Positions 46,377 through 55,520 of a stretch of 64,000 bases of DNA are shown piece after piece (position 1 is the first letter of the stretch; every line of letters starts with the position of its first letter). The DNA is from Alishewanella longhuensis (GTDB lineage: Bacteria > Pseudomonadota > Gammaproteobacteria > Enterobacterales > Alteromonadaceae): NCBI RefSeq assembly GCF_014653435.1, contig NZ_BNAO01000004.1, positions 337,936 through 401,935 on the forward strand, in the 5' to 3' direction. The notes under the pieces were generated by a model. That model searched no databases. It was not told the origin of the DNA and saw only the letters and a list, made by a program, of their open reading frames with translations. A program made the translations under genes and the position numbers.

Positions 46377-49286
46377 ATGAAAACCTTAGTAAAACACTCC
46401 AGCCAATTGGCGCTTTGTATGGCACTGGCCTTTGGAACCTTTGCCTGTAGTCAATTATCCTTTGTTAAAACACCTTTACCGACGCCGGTAGTGATTACTG
46501 CCAGTGCAACCGATACCTCACAATTAGCCCCCTTAGCATTGATCGATGTAATGCAATTTCGAGAAATAAAAGGTCGGAGTCTGAGTAAAAACCAGCAATG
46601 GCTTATTTATACAGCCGAGCCGGACTATGGTGACAGCACAGGCTATGTGCAGCATTTACTCAGTGAAAAAAGCTATGCTGTAGCCAATGCTGATCGTGGC
46701 CTGTTAAACCAAAATGGCCACTTTGCGTTATTTCGCCAGCAGGCACCATTATTAGCCCGTGAGCAAGCCAAAGACGATAAAGCCGCGCGGGAGGCCTTAG
46801 CCCATGATGCGGTGTTACTAAACACCCAAACTGGGGTGCAAACCCTGTTTAGCCAAATTGATAAGTTTGCCTTTAGTGGCGATGGCCAGTTTGCATTTTT
46901 ATTAAGCCGTAAAAAAGACAGCAAAGATAAGACACAACTATTACAGGTATTGGATTTACATACCCTTAGCCTAACGGAACTAGGGCAGGTAACCGACTTT
47001 GTGGTCGCCCCTGAAGGTGATTTGCTGGCTTTTGTTAGTGTGGTTAGCTCCGAGCCGAGCGTAAAAGCTTCTTCTGCTAAGGCTAAAGATACCCGCGCTA
47101 AGAGTAGCAGTACGCAAGATAACAACACGCCTGCTAACGGTACCATTGAAAAAGCGGCTGATCAGCAGCAAGTTACCCTATATGCTGCGGGCAGCAAAAA
47201 CAGCCGCGTGTTTAATGCCGCCAGTGCTGGAGAGATCCAGCATCTGGTATTTAGTGAGGATGGTCAGCAACTGCTGTTTTTAGCGGGTGATAAAGCCGAG
47301 AAAAACCGCGAAACTGCGCAGCAGCTTTGGTATTGGTCAGTACAACATGCTACAGCCAACCCCTTAGTGATTAATCAGGACGGATGGATCCTCAGCGCAG
47401 GTGAAGCCCCCCGTTTTAGTGCAGATGGCCAGCGTATTTTCCTTGGGCTGCGTCCAGAGCCTGTCGTGCCAACCACAGCGTTAGCCGCCCCACAATCTGA
47501 AGACGCGCTATTTGATACTGAGCGTTTATTAACCGATCGCAAACTACAAGTTTGGCATGGTCAGGATGATCGGATTAACTCACAGCAAAAAGCCGAGTAT
47601 CAAGCCTCACTAAAGCGCACCGCGCCAGCAGTATTTTGGTTGGCAGAGCAGCGCTTGGTGGTATTAAGTACTGATATTGAAGACAGGCTTTATCGCAGTG
47701 AGCATAGTGAGGCGGCCTTAATTAGCAATGGCCGACCTCACTTTAAACAGCTTACTTGGCAAGGTCGTTTACACGATATCTGGCATGTTAATTTAAAAAC
47801 CGGTCAGCGTCAGCAAGTGTTCGCGGCTAACCCCAGCTTTGAACGCGCGCATTTATCGCCCAGTGGTCGTTTTGTGTTGTATCAACAGCAGGGCAAACTC
47901 TGGTTATTTGATAGTAGCAACGGCCAACGTCAGCAGCTAGCGGCTGATGTTAAGGTCTCCTGGGTAGATGAAACGCATGATAGACCCGAGCCGGCGTCAA
48001 GCTATGGTATAGCCGGCTGGTTAGCCGATGAATCGGCGGTGTTGGTGTACGACCGTTTTGCTATTTGGCGTATTGCCTTAGATGGCACTAGCCAAAACCT
48101 GACACCGGATAGTCGTAGTGCAACACTGCAGCTAAGAATGGTGCAAACGGATCCAAAAGCGCTGGCGTTGGATCCGCAAGCGCCGTTATTACTGCGCGGT
48201 TTTAATGAGGAAAATAAAAGTACGGGATTTTACCAGCTGGATCTGGCAGATAATCGCTTCAGCACCTTACTTAGCGGGGAAAAACGCTACGATGTTGTCG
48301 ACGTCCTGAGTGAATTAGCAGAGGCTACGCCGCACTACCTCTTTACTGAGCAAAGCTTTCGGCAATTTCCCGATCTGTGGCTGGCCAATAGCGATTTTAG
48401 TCAGCGCAGTCAGCTGACCGAAATCAATCCCCAGCAAGTGCAGTTTATTTGGGGTGATAGCCATTTAATCGATTGGTACACGGCAGATGGTAGTCGCTTA
48501 CAAGGTGTGGTGATAACGCCAGATGGCTATGATGCCACTAAACGCTATCCGGTGCTGGTGTACTATTACGAACAATTCTCTGATCGCTTGTACAATTTCA
48601 ACCAAATGAAAGTAAATCATCGCCCCAATTTCCCGTTCTATTTAGGGCAGGATTATGTGGTGTTTTTACCGGATATCCGTTTTCGGGAAGGCGCACCAGG
48701 TCCAAGTGCGACCGAATCGTTATTACCGGGTATAGACCGCTTAATTGAGCTGGGTATTGCCGATCCAAAAGCGATAGGCTTACATGGCCATAGCTGGTCA
48801 GGTTATCAAACGGCCTTTGTGGTGACCGAAACAGATCGCTTTGCCGCAGCCGTTGCAGGTGCGCCGGTGTCGAATATGACCAGCGCTTACAGCGGTATTC
48901 GCTGGCAAACCGGCTTAGCGCGGCAGTTTCAATATGAAACCGGGCAAAGCCGCATTGGGCCCTCAATGTTTGAAAATCTGGCGCCTTATATTGAAAACTC
49001 CCCGGTGTTCTTTGCCAATCGCATCAACACGCCGCTGGTGATTCAATTTGGCGATAAAGACGGGGCTGTGCCATGGGAGCAGGGTATCGAGCTTTACCTG
49101 GCGATGCGTCGCTTAAACAAAGACGTGGTTATGCTGCATTACGAGGGAGAAGATCACCATTTGGCGCACTTTGCCAACAAACTGGATTACAGCATCAAAA
49201 TGCTGGAATTTTTTAACCACTATTTAAAAGGTGAGCCCGCACCCGCCTGGTGGCAGCAGGGCCAGCCATATCAACCAAATAATTAA
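46377..49286 (+). CDS. S9 (prolyl oligopeptidase) family peptidase, exported
   Basis: 969 residues from the ATG at 46377; a GTG one codon earlier is possible, and AAGAAG lies upstream. The N-terminus is a signal peptide (LALCMALAFGTFAC, perhaps a lipoprotein with a weak lipobox). A long beta-propeller-like region follows, with WD/TolB-like repeats such as FAFSGDGQFAFLLSR and LSPSGRFVLYQQQGK. The C-terminal alpha/beta hydrolase has the serine in HGHSWSGYQ, the aspartate in FGDKDGAVPWEQ and the histidine in GEDHHLAHF. It probably trims peptides in the periplasm. A related enzyme lies at 55521-58088. Confidence 0.9.
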   Translation: MKTLVKHSSQLALCMALAFGTFACSQLSFVKTPLPTPVVITASATDTSQLAPLALIDVMQFREIKGRSLSKNQQWLIYTAEPDYGDSTGYVQHLLSEKSYAVANADRGLLNQNGHFALFRQQAPLLAREQAKDDKAAREALAHDAVLLNTQTGVQTLFSQIDKFAFSGDGQFAFLLSRKKDSKDKTQLLQVLDLHTLSLTELGQVTDFVVAPEGDLLAFVSVVSSEPSVKASSAKAKDTRAKSSSTQDNNTPANGTIEKAADQQQVTLYAAGSKNSRVFNAASAGEIQHLVFSEDGQQLLFLAGDKAEKNRETAQQLWYWSVQHATANPLVINQDGWILSAGEAPRFSADGQRIFLGLRPEPVVPTTALAAPQSEDALFDTERLLTDRKLQVWHGQDDRINSQQKAEYQASLKRTAPAVFWLAEQRLVVLSTDIEDRLYRSEHSEAALISNGRPHFKQLTWQGRLHDIWHVNLKTGQRQQVFAANPSFERAHLSPSGRFVLYQQQGKLWLFDSSNGQRQQLAADVKVSWVDETHDRPEPASSYGIAGWLADESAVLVYDRFAIWRIALDGTSQNLTPDSRSATLQLRMVQTDPKALALDPQAPLLLRGFNEENKSTGFYQLDLADNRFSTLLSGEKRYDVVDVLSELAEATPHYLFTEQSFRQFPDLWLANSDFSQRSQLTEINPQQVQFIWGDSHLIDWYTADGSRLQGVVITPDGYDATKRYPVLVYYYEQFSDRLYNFNQMKVNHRPNFPFYLGQDYVVFLPDIRFREGAPGPSATESLLPGIDRLIELGIADPKAIGLHGHSWSGYQTAFVVTETDRFAAAVAGAPVSNMTSAYSGIRWQTGLARQFQYETGQSRIGPSMFENLAPYIENSPVFFANRINTPLVIQFGDKDGAVPWEQGIELYLAMRRLNKDVVMLHYEGEDHHLAHFANKLDYSIKMLEFFNHYLKGEPAPAWWQQGQPYQPNN

Positions 49287-49302
49287 GTAAGGCTACCTGC
49301 GT

Positions 49303-49328
49303 TGGGGGCAGTGCAAGTTTTGCCCCCA
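49303..49328. terminator. Hairpin between convergent genes, possible two-way terminator
   Basis: TGGGGGCA (49303-49310) pairs perfectly with TGCCCCCA (49321-49328) around a 10-base loop. It lies between the stops of the S9 peptidase gene and the convergent DUF1496 gene. There is no T-run directly after either arm, so it is not a classical intrinsic terminator. Confidence 0.45.
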
Positions 49329-49360
49329 CATTCTCTGCTCTGGAATCTTTCGCTGGCAGG

Positions 49361-49777
49361 TTAGTTTTCTTTCTCCGCCTGTGCTTTCACTCGCCGCACA
49401 TAGCGAATTAAGCGTGCTTCTTCTTCGGTTATGGGGTCTTTACCAATATAGGTTGCTTCGCGTTGCATGGCTTGTTGTTTAACATTTTCTTGCCAGGCCA
49501 ATAGCTCTGTCTCTGGAAGTAGCTCCCAACGGCCATTGCGGTCGGAGGCTAACTCGCAGCGCCTGGGTAAGGATTCGAGTACTAAAATGGCGCCCAGCGA
49601 GAAGAATTTATTATCGTAAATGCAGTCCAGAATTTTGCCACGGTCAATGACTAACTGCCACGGGAAGCTGGAATTATTTAATGCGATACCCTCTTCAGCT
49701 ATAGGGTTACTTGCTGTAGCGAAGGCCAATAGTGGGCTACAAAAAATTAATGAAATTGCAAGTGAGACAGATTTCAA
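49361..49777 (-). CDS. DUF1496-like exported small protein
   Basis: 138 residues. The signal peptide is MKSVSLAISLIFCSPLLAFA with a cut near ATA. The core ILDCIYDNKFFSLGAILVL ... RRCELA, with two cysteines about 29 residues apart, resembles the DUF1496 pattern (a C-Y-D-x(2)-Y-S-x-G-A type motif followed by a second Cys), so a disulfide in the periplasm is likely. The C-terminal third is charged and helical (EEEARLIRYVRRVKAQAEKE). Function is unknown. It is divergent from the response regulator gene across an AT-rich 240-base gap with no further gene. Confidence 0.6.
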   Translation of the reverse strand: MKSVSLAISLIFCSPLLAFATASNPIAEEGIALNNSSFPWQLVIDRGKILDCIYDNKFFSLGAILVLESLPRRCELASDRNGRWELLPETELLAWQENVKQQAMQREATYIGKDPITEEEARLIRYVRRVKAQAEKEN

Positions 49778-50021
49778 CGCATTATTGCCTAGATATTTAA
49801 ATGACTTGTTAAATTAATAAGGCATTTAAGGTATGTCAAGTGACCGTTTTAGGCTGATAAGACTCTAACAAGCTTAAACGCCATGGTGTTGATTGGAGAT
49901 TATTTTTAATTTCTGTTCCTAAAACAAATATTTATCTTATTTTTAACTTACTGCTCCGAGCTGTTTACTGCCTAAAAAGTGGCTACAATTAATTTAGTAT
50001 TCAAGACGCGGGAAAGTGCAT

Positions 50022-51779
50022 ATGGAGCATGACTTATCGAAAACGGCAAATATGAAAATTCTGATCGCCGAAGATGATCCTATTATCCGGGGTAATCTGT
50101 TTCGTACTTTGCAACTAGAGGGGTACCAGGTCGCTGCAGCCGAAGATGGCCAAAAAGCGCTGGCGTTGGCACTTTCAGATAACCCAGATCTGATTTTGTC
50201 CGATATGATGATGCCAATAATGGACGGGCATGAGTTCTTAAAAGCCATTCGGGCGGAACATGCAACAGCCCATACCCCTTTTGTCTTCTTAACGGCGCGA
50301 GCTGATCGTACAGATATTCGGGAAGGGATGAAGCTAGGCGCTGATGATTACCTGAGTAAGCCCTTTTTGCGGCATGAGTTATTGGAAGTAGTACAGACGC
50401 AACTTTCAAAACAAGCCCTTAGGCTGGAAGAAAAAAATCGTTTACAGCAAGAAACTGTGCGCCTGAAAAAATATGATAGCGTAACCGAACTTGCCAACCG
50501 GCAAGGCTTTGAAGAGTCTCTAGATGATGCTCTTGCCTGGGCTACAGCTAGAAACAAAACCCTGGCAGTTATCTTCGTTACTTTAAATGCTTTGCATAGT
50601 TTACGGCAGTCACATGGTGCTCGCTTGTATGAGCAGGTCTTGCGCTCTTTTGCTGCAAGGATGTTTCATATAAAAAAATATCTACCACCATCGTGCAAAG
50701 TTGCCGACATTGCCCGTATTTGTGATAGTAGTTTTGCCTTAATTTTATCGCCTGCTACTGACGAAGAAGCCGAACGCCTGACAAAGGCGTTATTGACAGA
50801 ATTACTGGATGCGGTAGTCGTTGAAAATGAGGCGCACTACTTTCAACCTACCGCGGGCATTGCTTTGTTTCCGCGAGACGGACAAGATGCGGTATCACTG
50901 ATCCAAAATGCGGAAGCAGCAGAGCCTGAACCCAAGCCTGGCGGCAATGTGGCGTTCTATTGCGTAGAAACCAGTGCCCGTTTATGCCGGCGTATGAAAA
51001 TGTTGCAGGCATTGCATACTGCATTAGCTAATGATGAATTGTTTTTATGTTTTCAACCGCAAATTGATGCCAATAATCATAACGTCATAGGGTTTGAAGC
51101 CTTGCTCAGATGGCAGCATCCGGAATTTGGCCTGGTGTCGCCAGTAGAGTTTATCCCCTTGGCAGAAACGAGCGGCTTAATTATTCCCATCGGTGCTTGG
51201 GTGTTAACACAAGCTTGTCAGCAGATGCAGCGTTGGTTAGAGGAAGGCTTTGGTCCCATGCGCATAGCGGTAAATTTATCTGCCCGTCAGTTTGAAAGTA
51301 TGGACTTATATCCGCTGGTTTGTCGTACTTTGGCGGAAACAAATCTAGCCCCGCATCACCTTGAGTTGGAAATTACCGAAAGTATTGCGATGCAAAACGC
51401 GGAGCAGGTATTAGGCATTATGCAGCAGTTAACCGACGATGGGGTGATGTTGGCAATGGACGATTTTGGTACCGGATATTCCAGCTTATCCTACCTTAAG
51501 GGATATCCACTAAATGTGCTGAAAATTGACCAGGTCTTCGTCAGACATTTTTTGGACGACGAGAGTGACGAAGCCATTATCAAGGCCATTATTGCCCTGT
51601 CGCAAAGTTTTAAATTGGCCGTTATTGCCGAAGGGGTTGAAACTCAGGCGCAAGCCGAACGGTTAAAAGCATTAGGCTGTCAGTACTTTCAAGGCTATCT
51701 GTTTAGCAAACCCTTAACCGCCGTACAAGCCACCCTTTGGCTGGAACAACAGCAGGGGCTTGCTAATGAAACAGCTTGA
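50022..51779 (+). CDS. Response regulator with degenerate GGDEF and active EAL domain
   Basis: 585 residues. The receiver domain (about 10-130) has LIAEDD, the phospho-Asp in LILSDMMMP, and K in LSKPF. The middle domain (about 150-315) has a GGDEF fold but CDSSFA at the active site, so it cannot make c-di-GMP. The EAL domain (about 330-575) has FEALLRW, LEITES, MDDFGTGYSS and IAEGVET, so hydrolysis is likely. GGGAAA at 50010-50015 supports the ATG at 50022; an internal ATG at 50052 gives MKILIAEDD. It overlaps the kinase gene downstream by 14 bases. Confidence 0.9.
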   Translation: MEHDLSKTANMKILIAEDDPIIRGNLFRTLQLEGYQVAAAEDGQKALALALSDNPDLILSDMMMPIMDGHEFLKAIRAEHATAHTPFVFLTARADRTDIREGMKLGADDYLSKPFLRHELLEVVQTQLSKQALRLEEKNRLQQETVRLKKYDSVTELANRQGFEESLDDALAWATARNKTLAVIFVTLNALHSLRQSHGARLYEQVLRSFAARMFHIKKYLPPSCKVADIARICDSSFALILSPATDEEAERLTKALLTELLDAVVVENEAHYFQPTAGIALFPRDGQDAVSLIQNAEAAEPEPKPGGNVAFYCVETSARLCRRMKMLQALHTALANDELFLCFQPQIDANNHNVIGFEALLRWQHPEFGLVSPVEFIPLAETSGLIIPIGAWVLTQACQQMQRWLEEGFGPMRIAVNLSARQFESMDLYPLVCRTLAETNLAPHHLELEITESIAMQNAEQVLGIMQQLTDDGVMLAMDDFGTGYSSLSYLKGYPLNVLKIDQVFVRHFLDDESDEAIIKAIIALSQSFKLAVIAEGVETQAQAERLKALGCQYFQGYLFSKPLTAVQATLWLEQQQGLANETA

Positions 51780-54700
51780 ACAACAGCTGCAATTGATCGC
51801 CCCCTTTGTTGCAGACGAACAAATTGAGCAATGGCAGCAAACATTAAGCAAGCAGATACCGCCTGAACAACAACTTTTGCTGCATATTTCGCTGGCCTGG
51901 CATCTGCGGCAACGTGATGCCATTCAGGCGCTACAGCATATCAACCATGCAAGGCAATCTCTGACAGCTTATCCATTAACAGAACGTCTTCAGCTACTGG
52001 TGCTAGGCCGGCTCGATCTAGTGCAGGCAGAGGTGTCGCGCTTACTGGCTAATTTGTCACAAGCGCAAACGGCAATAACGAGTGCGCTAGCTAACTTTTC
52101 GTTGTTGGACGACGCTCTCGCTTTGGCAGATGCGCACTGGATCCATGCCTGGATACTTTATGATATTGGAGATATTGCTAAGCGGGATAAAGCTTTGGAG
52201 CTGGCGATTGAACTCGCTATTGCCGCCGGAGATCAAGAACGTACTCAACTGGCAAATGCCGGTTTGGCTCGGGCTTCTGCTTTTAAAGACCTAACGATGG
52301 TAGAACAACGTTGGGGCCAACATTTCTCTGCCGATCTGGCAGATGCCTCGGCTGGTCTTGCGACCTGGATCCACGATTTTTATTATGTGGTGGCAAGTAA
52401 ACGACAAGAGATTGGTCTAGCCATTCAGCACGGTAGTAAGATGTTTTTAGCGGCGCTGGCCAGTGGGCAGTACGAGCGCGCTATTACTGCCGCCTCAAAT
52501 ATTGGTTTTGACTTAGCCCGGATCCACGATTTACCGGCGGCGTTGGAATGGAGTGAAAAAGCACTACAGCTTGCCCGCAAAATGGCCTGGCCATTGACAA
52601 TCGGCCTTTGCCTGACAGAAATGGCCGAGATTCTGCGTAAAATGCGGCGTACAGGTGCTGCCCGAAGCCTGCTGACGGAAGCCTTGCAAATTATGGAACC
52701 ACATGCTGATAGCCGTGATATGGCGTTGGCGCAGCATTATTTGGGGGATGTTGAGCTTAACGGTGGCAATTTTGCTGCTGCCTTGCACAGTTTTTCTGCC
52801 TTATTGGCCAAAGCGGAAGTGCTTGGCCATGCCGATTTACAAAGTATCGCGTGCCGCGGTTGCGCTGAAGCACTGCTTGGTGCTGGAGAACCTAAAAAAG
52901 CACAGCTTTTCGCCGAAAAAGCGCTACTTTTGGCAAAACAACAGTTAGATGGTTACAACACTGTTGAAGCGCTAAGAGTGCTGGCTCGTATTCATGAAGA
53001 TCCGGAGTTGTCCGCTAGCAGCGGCCTATCATCGCTAGATTATTTGGAACAAGCCGTAAAGGCTGGCGAGCAGATAGCAGGGTTTTGCCCGCAACCAGAG
53101 CTGTTGGAAGCCTTAGCTAAAAAGTATGCGCTTAATCAGCAATATCAACAAGCCTACCAAGCTACCTTAAAAGCCATTGCCGCCTATCAAAAGAATTACG
53201 ATCGCCGCACCCAGGAGCAGGCGACTGCTTTGCAGATCCGTTATGAGCACGACAAAGCGCATCAAGAAAATCAATATCACCGTAAATTGGCTGCCGCGGA
53301 AAAAGAGCGCTCTGAATCATTGGAGGCAATTAATAGTTCTTTGGAACAATTACTGGTACGTGAAAAACAATTGCAGCGTCTGCTAGAGGCCTCGCTTGAT
53401 GCTATTGTTACCATGGATAGTGATGGACGGGTAGTGCGCTGGAGTGCCGCTGCAGAGCGGATGTTTGGTTGGCAAAGTGAAGAGATCATTGGCCAGCGTC
53501 TGTCCGATCACTTGATTCCGCACCGTTATCGTGAAGCGCACGAAAGCGGGATGCGCCGCTTTATCCGTACTAGAGAAGCCAGAATATTGGGCAAAACCAT
53601 GGAGTTATCTGCTTTGCATCGGGATGGCCATGAGCTACCCGTAGAGTTGTCACTCTGGCATGTGGAGACAGAAACCGGAATATTGTTTGGCGCTTTACTC
53701 CGAGATATCTCAGCGCGCAAAGAAGCGGAACGGCAATTGCGCGAGCAAGAAGAGAAATACCGTTCGGTAGTTGAGAATGGCTCTGAAGGGATTTTAGTGG
53801 TGGCGGGTGGCCGTTTAGTGTATTGCAATCCCTTTATGCAGCGCACCACCGGACGCAGCCTCGAAAGCATGCTCGGAAAGCCTTTTACAACCTTTATTCA
53901 TCCGGATGATATTGGTCGTGTAGTGGAAAATTATCAGCGGCGCTTGCGTGGTGAAGAGGTTGAGCAGCATTACGAATTTAGAATTCTGACTGTGGATGGT
54001 GCGGAAGTCTGGGTGGAGCTGTCTGCCGTTGCCATTCAATGGGAAGGACAACCGGCAACCCTCTCGTTTTTAAATGACGTGACACAGCGACGGAAGTTAC
54101 AAGAGCAATTGCTGGCCAAAACCCGCGAACAGGAAATCATTTTACAAAGTACGGTTATTGGCATTGCGTTATTCCAATCACAGCAGTTGCAATGGGCCAA
54201 TAGCAGGCTGGAAACTATGCTTGGCTATACGCATGGTGGCTTGCAAGGTCGATCAATAGGGGTGCTATTTAAAGCGGAACGTGACTGGAGTGAGTTTTTG
54301 CCAGCCGTGATGAGTACACTTGATAACACCGGGGCGTACACGGGGGAGTTAGAGTTATTACGCGCTGATGGCCAACCGATCTGGTTGCAACTGCATGGTA
54401 CCCGTTTACCACCAAGTGATGATGCGCCGGTGAGTCTTTGGACCTTTATTGATATCACTGAGCGTAAAAGAGCGGAGACCGAGCTGTTAAACGCTCTGGC
54501 GCGGGAGCGCGAATTTGGTCAGCTAAAAAGCCGTTTTGTCTCCATGACCTCCCATGAGTTCCGCACGCCGTTAACCGGTATTCAATCTTCTGTTGATTTG
54601 CTTGCAGATTATGGTGACCGTTTGGATGCAGATGAAAAACGTGAAATCTTTCAGCAAATCCACGATTCTGTCGGGCGGATGACGCGCATGCTCGACAATA

Positions 54701-55215
54701 TTCTGGTGATTGGTCGGGGGGAGGCACAAAAGCTGCGTTTTACGCCCAAGCCGACCGACGTTTTTGCCTTATGTCGGCAACTGTTAAACGAAGTAACCCA
54801 ATCGCGCCCAGCGGAAGGCCGCCGGGCAGAAATTGTCATGGATATCGACGGTGTCGAAGGGGAATGGCAATTAGACGAGAATTTGCTACGCCATAGCTTG
54901 GGCAACCTGTTGTCTAATGCATTGAAATACTCGCCTGAGGGTGGAGATGTGTGCTTTCGAGTGTGCGGCGAGGAAGGAATGCTACGATTTGAGGTGACAG
55001 ATCAAGGTATTGGCATCCCCGAAATTGATCAACAACGCTTGTTCGAGTCGTTTCATCGGGCAAGTAATGTCGGCAATATTGCTGGAACGGGCTTAGGTTT
55101 AGCTATCGTTAAACAATCGACTGAGCTGCATGGTGGTAAAGTCACTGTGCACAGTACTGTGGGGGCGGGAACAACCTTTACCGTTTTTATCCCCAGCAAC
55201 CGCTTACACCAATAA
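51766..55215 (+). CDS. TPR-PAS sensor histidine kinase, partner of the upstream EAL regulator
   Basis: 1149 residues, no obvious membrane helix. Residues 1-480 are helical with TPR-like repeats (YERAITAASNIGFDLARIHD, ALEWSEKALQLA, AALHSFSALLAKAE). A coiled coil leads to three PAS domains (about 540-660, 665-785, 785-905). HisKA follows with SMTSHEFRTPLTGIQSS, then an ATPase with NLLSNALKYSPEGG, VTDQGIGIPE and GTGLGLAIVKQ. There is no receiver domain of its own. The ATG at 51766 has AGGGG upstream and lies inside the end of the regulator gene, so the pair is coupled. The signal is probably cytoplasmic. Confidence 0.9.
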   Translation: MKQLEQQLQLIAPFVADEQIEQWQQTLSKQIPPEQQLLLHISLAWHLRQRDAIQALQHINHARQSLTAYPLTERLQLLVLGRLDLVQAEVSRLLANLSQAQTAITSALANFSLLDDALALADAHWIHAWILYDIGDIAKRDKALELAIELAIAAGDQERTQLANAGLARASAFKDLTMVEQRWGQHFSADLADASAGLATWIHDFYYVVASKRQEIGLAIQHGSKMFLAALASGQYERAITAASNIGFDLARIHDLPAALEWSEKALQLARKMAWPLTIGLCLTEMAEILRKMRRTGAARSLLTEALQIMEPHADSRDMALAQHYLGDVELNGGNFAAALHSFSALLAKAEVLGHADLQSIACRGCAEALLGAGEPKKAQLFAEKALLLAKQQLDGYNTVEALRVLARIHEDPELSASSGLSSLDYLEQAVKAGEQIAGFCPQPELLEALAKKYALNQQYQQAYQATLKAIAAYQKNYDRRTQEQATALQIRYEHDKAHQENQYHRKLAAAEKERSESLEAINSSLEQLLVREKQLQRLLEASLDAIVTMDSDGRVVRWSAAAERMFGWQSEEIIGQRLSDHLIPHRYREAHESGMRRFIRTREARILGKTMELSALHRDGHELPVELSLWHVETETGILFGALLRDISARKEAERQLREQEEKYRSVVENGSEGILVVAGGRLVYCNPFMQRTTGRSLESMLGKPFTTFIHPDDIGRVVENYQRRLRGEEVEQHYEFRILTVDGAEVWVELSAVAIQWEGQPATLSFLNDVTQRRKLQEQLLAKTREQEIILQSTVIGIALFQSQQLQWANSRLETMLGYTHGGLQGRSIGVLFKAERDWSEFLPAVMSTLDNTGAYTGELELLRADGQPIWLQLHGTRLPPSDDAPVSLWTFIDITERKRAETELLNALAREREFGQLKSRFVSMTSHEFRTPLTGIQSSVDLLADYGDRLDADEKREIFQQIHDSVGRMTRMLDNILVIGRGEAQKLRFTPKPTDVFALCRQLLNEVTQSRPAEGRRAEIVMDIDGVEGEWQLDENLLRHSLGNLLSNALKYSPEGGDVCFRVCGEEGMLRFEVTDQGIGIPEIDQQRLFESFHRASNVGNIAGTGLGLAIVKQSTELHGGKVTVHSTVGAGTTFTVFIPSNRLHQ

Positions 55216-55430
55216 GCGAGAGCAAAAGGGTAGAGTCATTGATTTGCAAAAACCAACCAAGCTTATTTATCTGGCAGTTTAATTAACGCAACTAGCCTGA
55301 GTACCATCGATAAAAGCTGCTGCTTTGATGTAAGCAAAGGGTCTAGTGTGGAATCAACGACGCTGCCCCTTTGATCCGTTCATGGCTAAATAATTTCGTT
55401 TTAACGCTATAAACTTGTTTGCGCGCTAAG

Positions 55431-55468
55431 CCATTGATAAGCTTGCCGCGCTAATAGATTATCAATGG
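55431..55468. promoter_or_regulatory. Inverted repeat upstream of the second S9 peptidase
   Basis: CCATTGATAA (55431-55440) and TTATCAATGG (55459-55468) are perfect 10-bp inverted arms with an 18-base spacer, ending about 50 bases before the ATG at 55521. This is where an operator could lie. The 55216-55520 gap holds no gene I can support. A short AAAGC-TGCT-GCTTT symmetry also lies near 55315. Confidence 0.45.
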
Positions 55469-55520
55469 TTCCGTAATCTTTAAACACCAATAACAACGCC
55501 ACATAACAGGGCTACTTACC

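Noticed and set aside
53450..53650. A FixL-like haem PAS in the TPR-PAS kinase
   Set aside because: The histidine in AHESGM fits loosely, but the residue twenty positions later is Met, not the Arg of FixL, and this pattern is common in PAS domains without haem.
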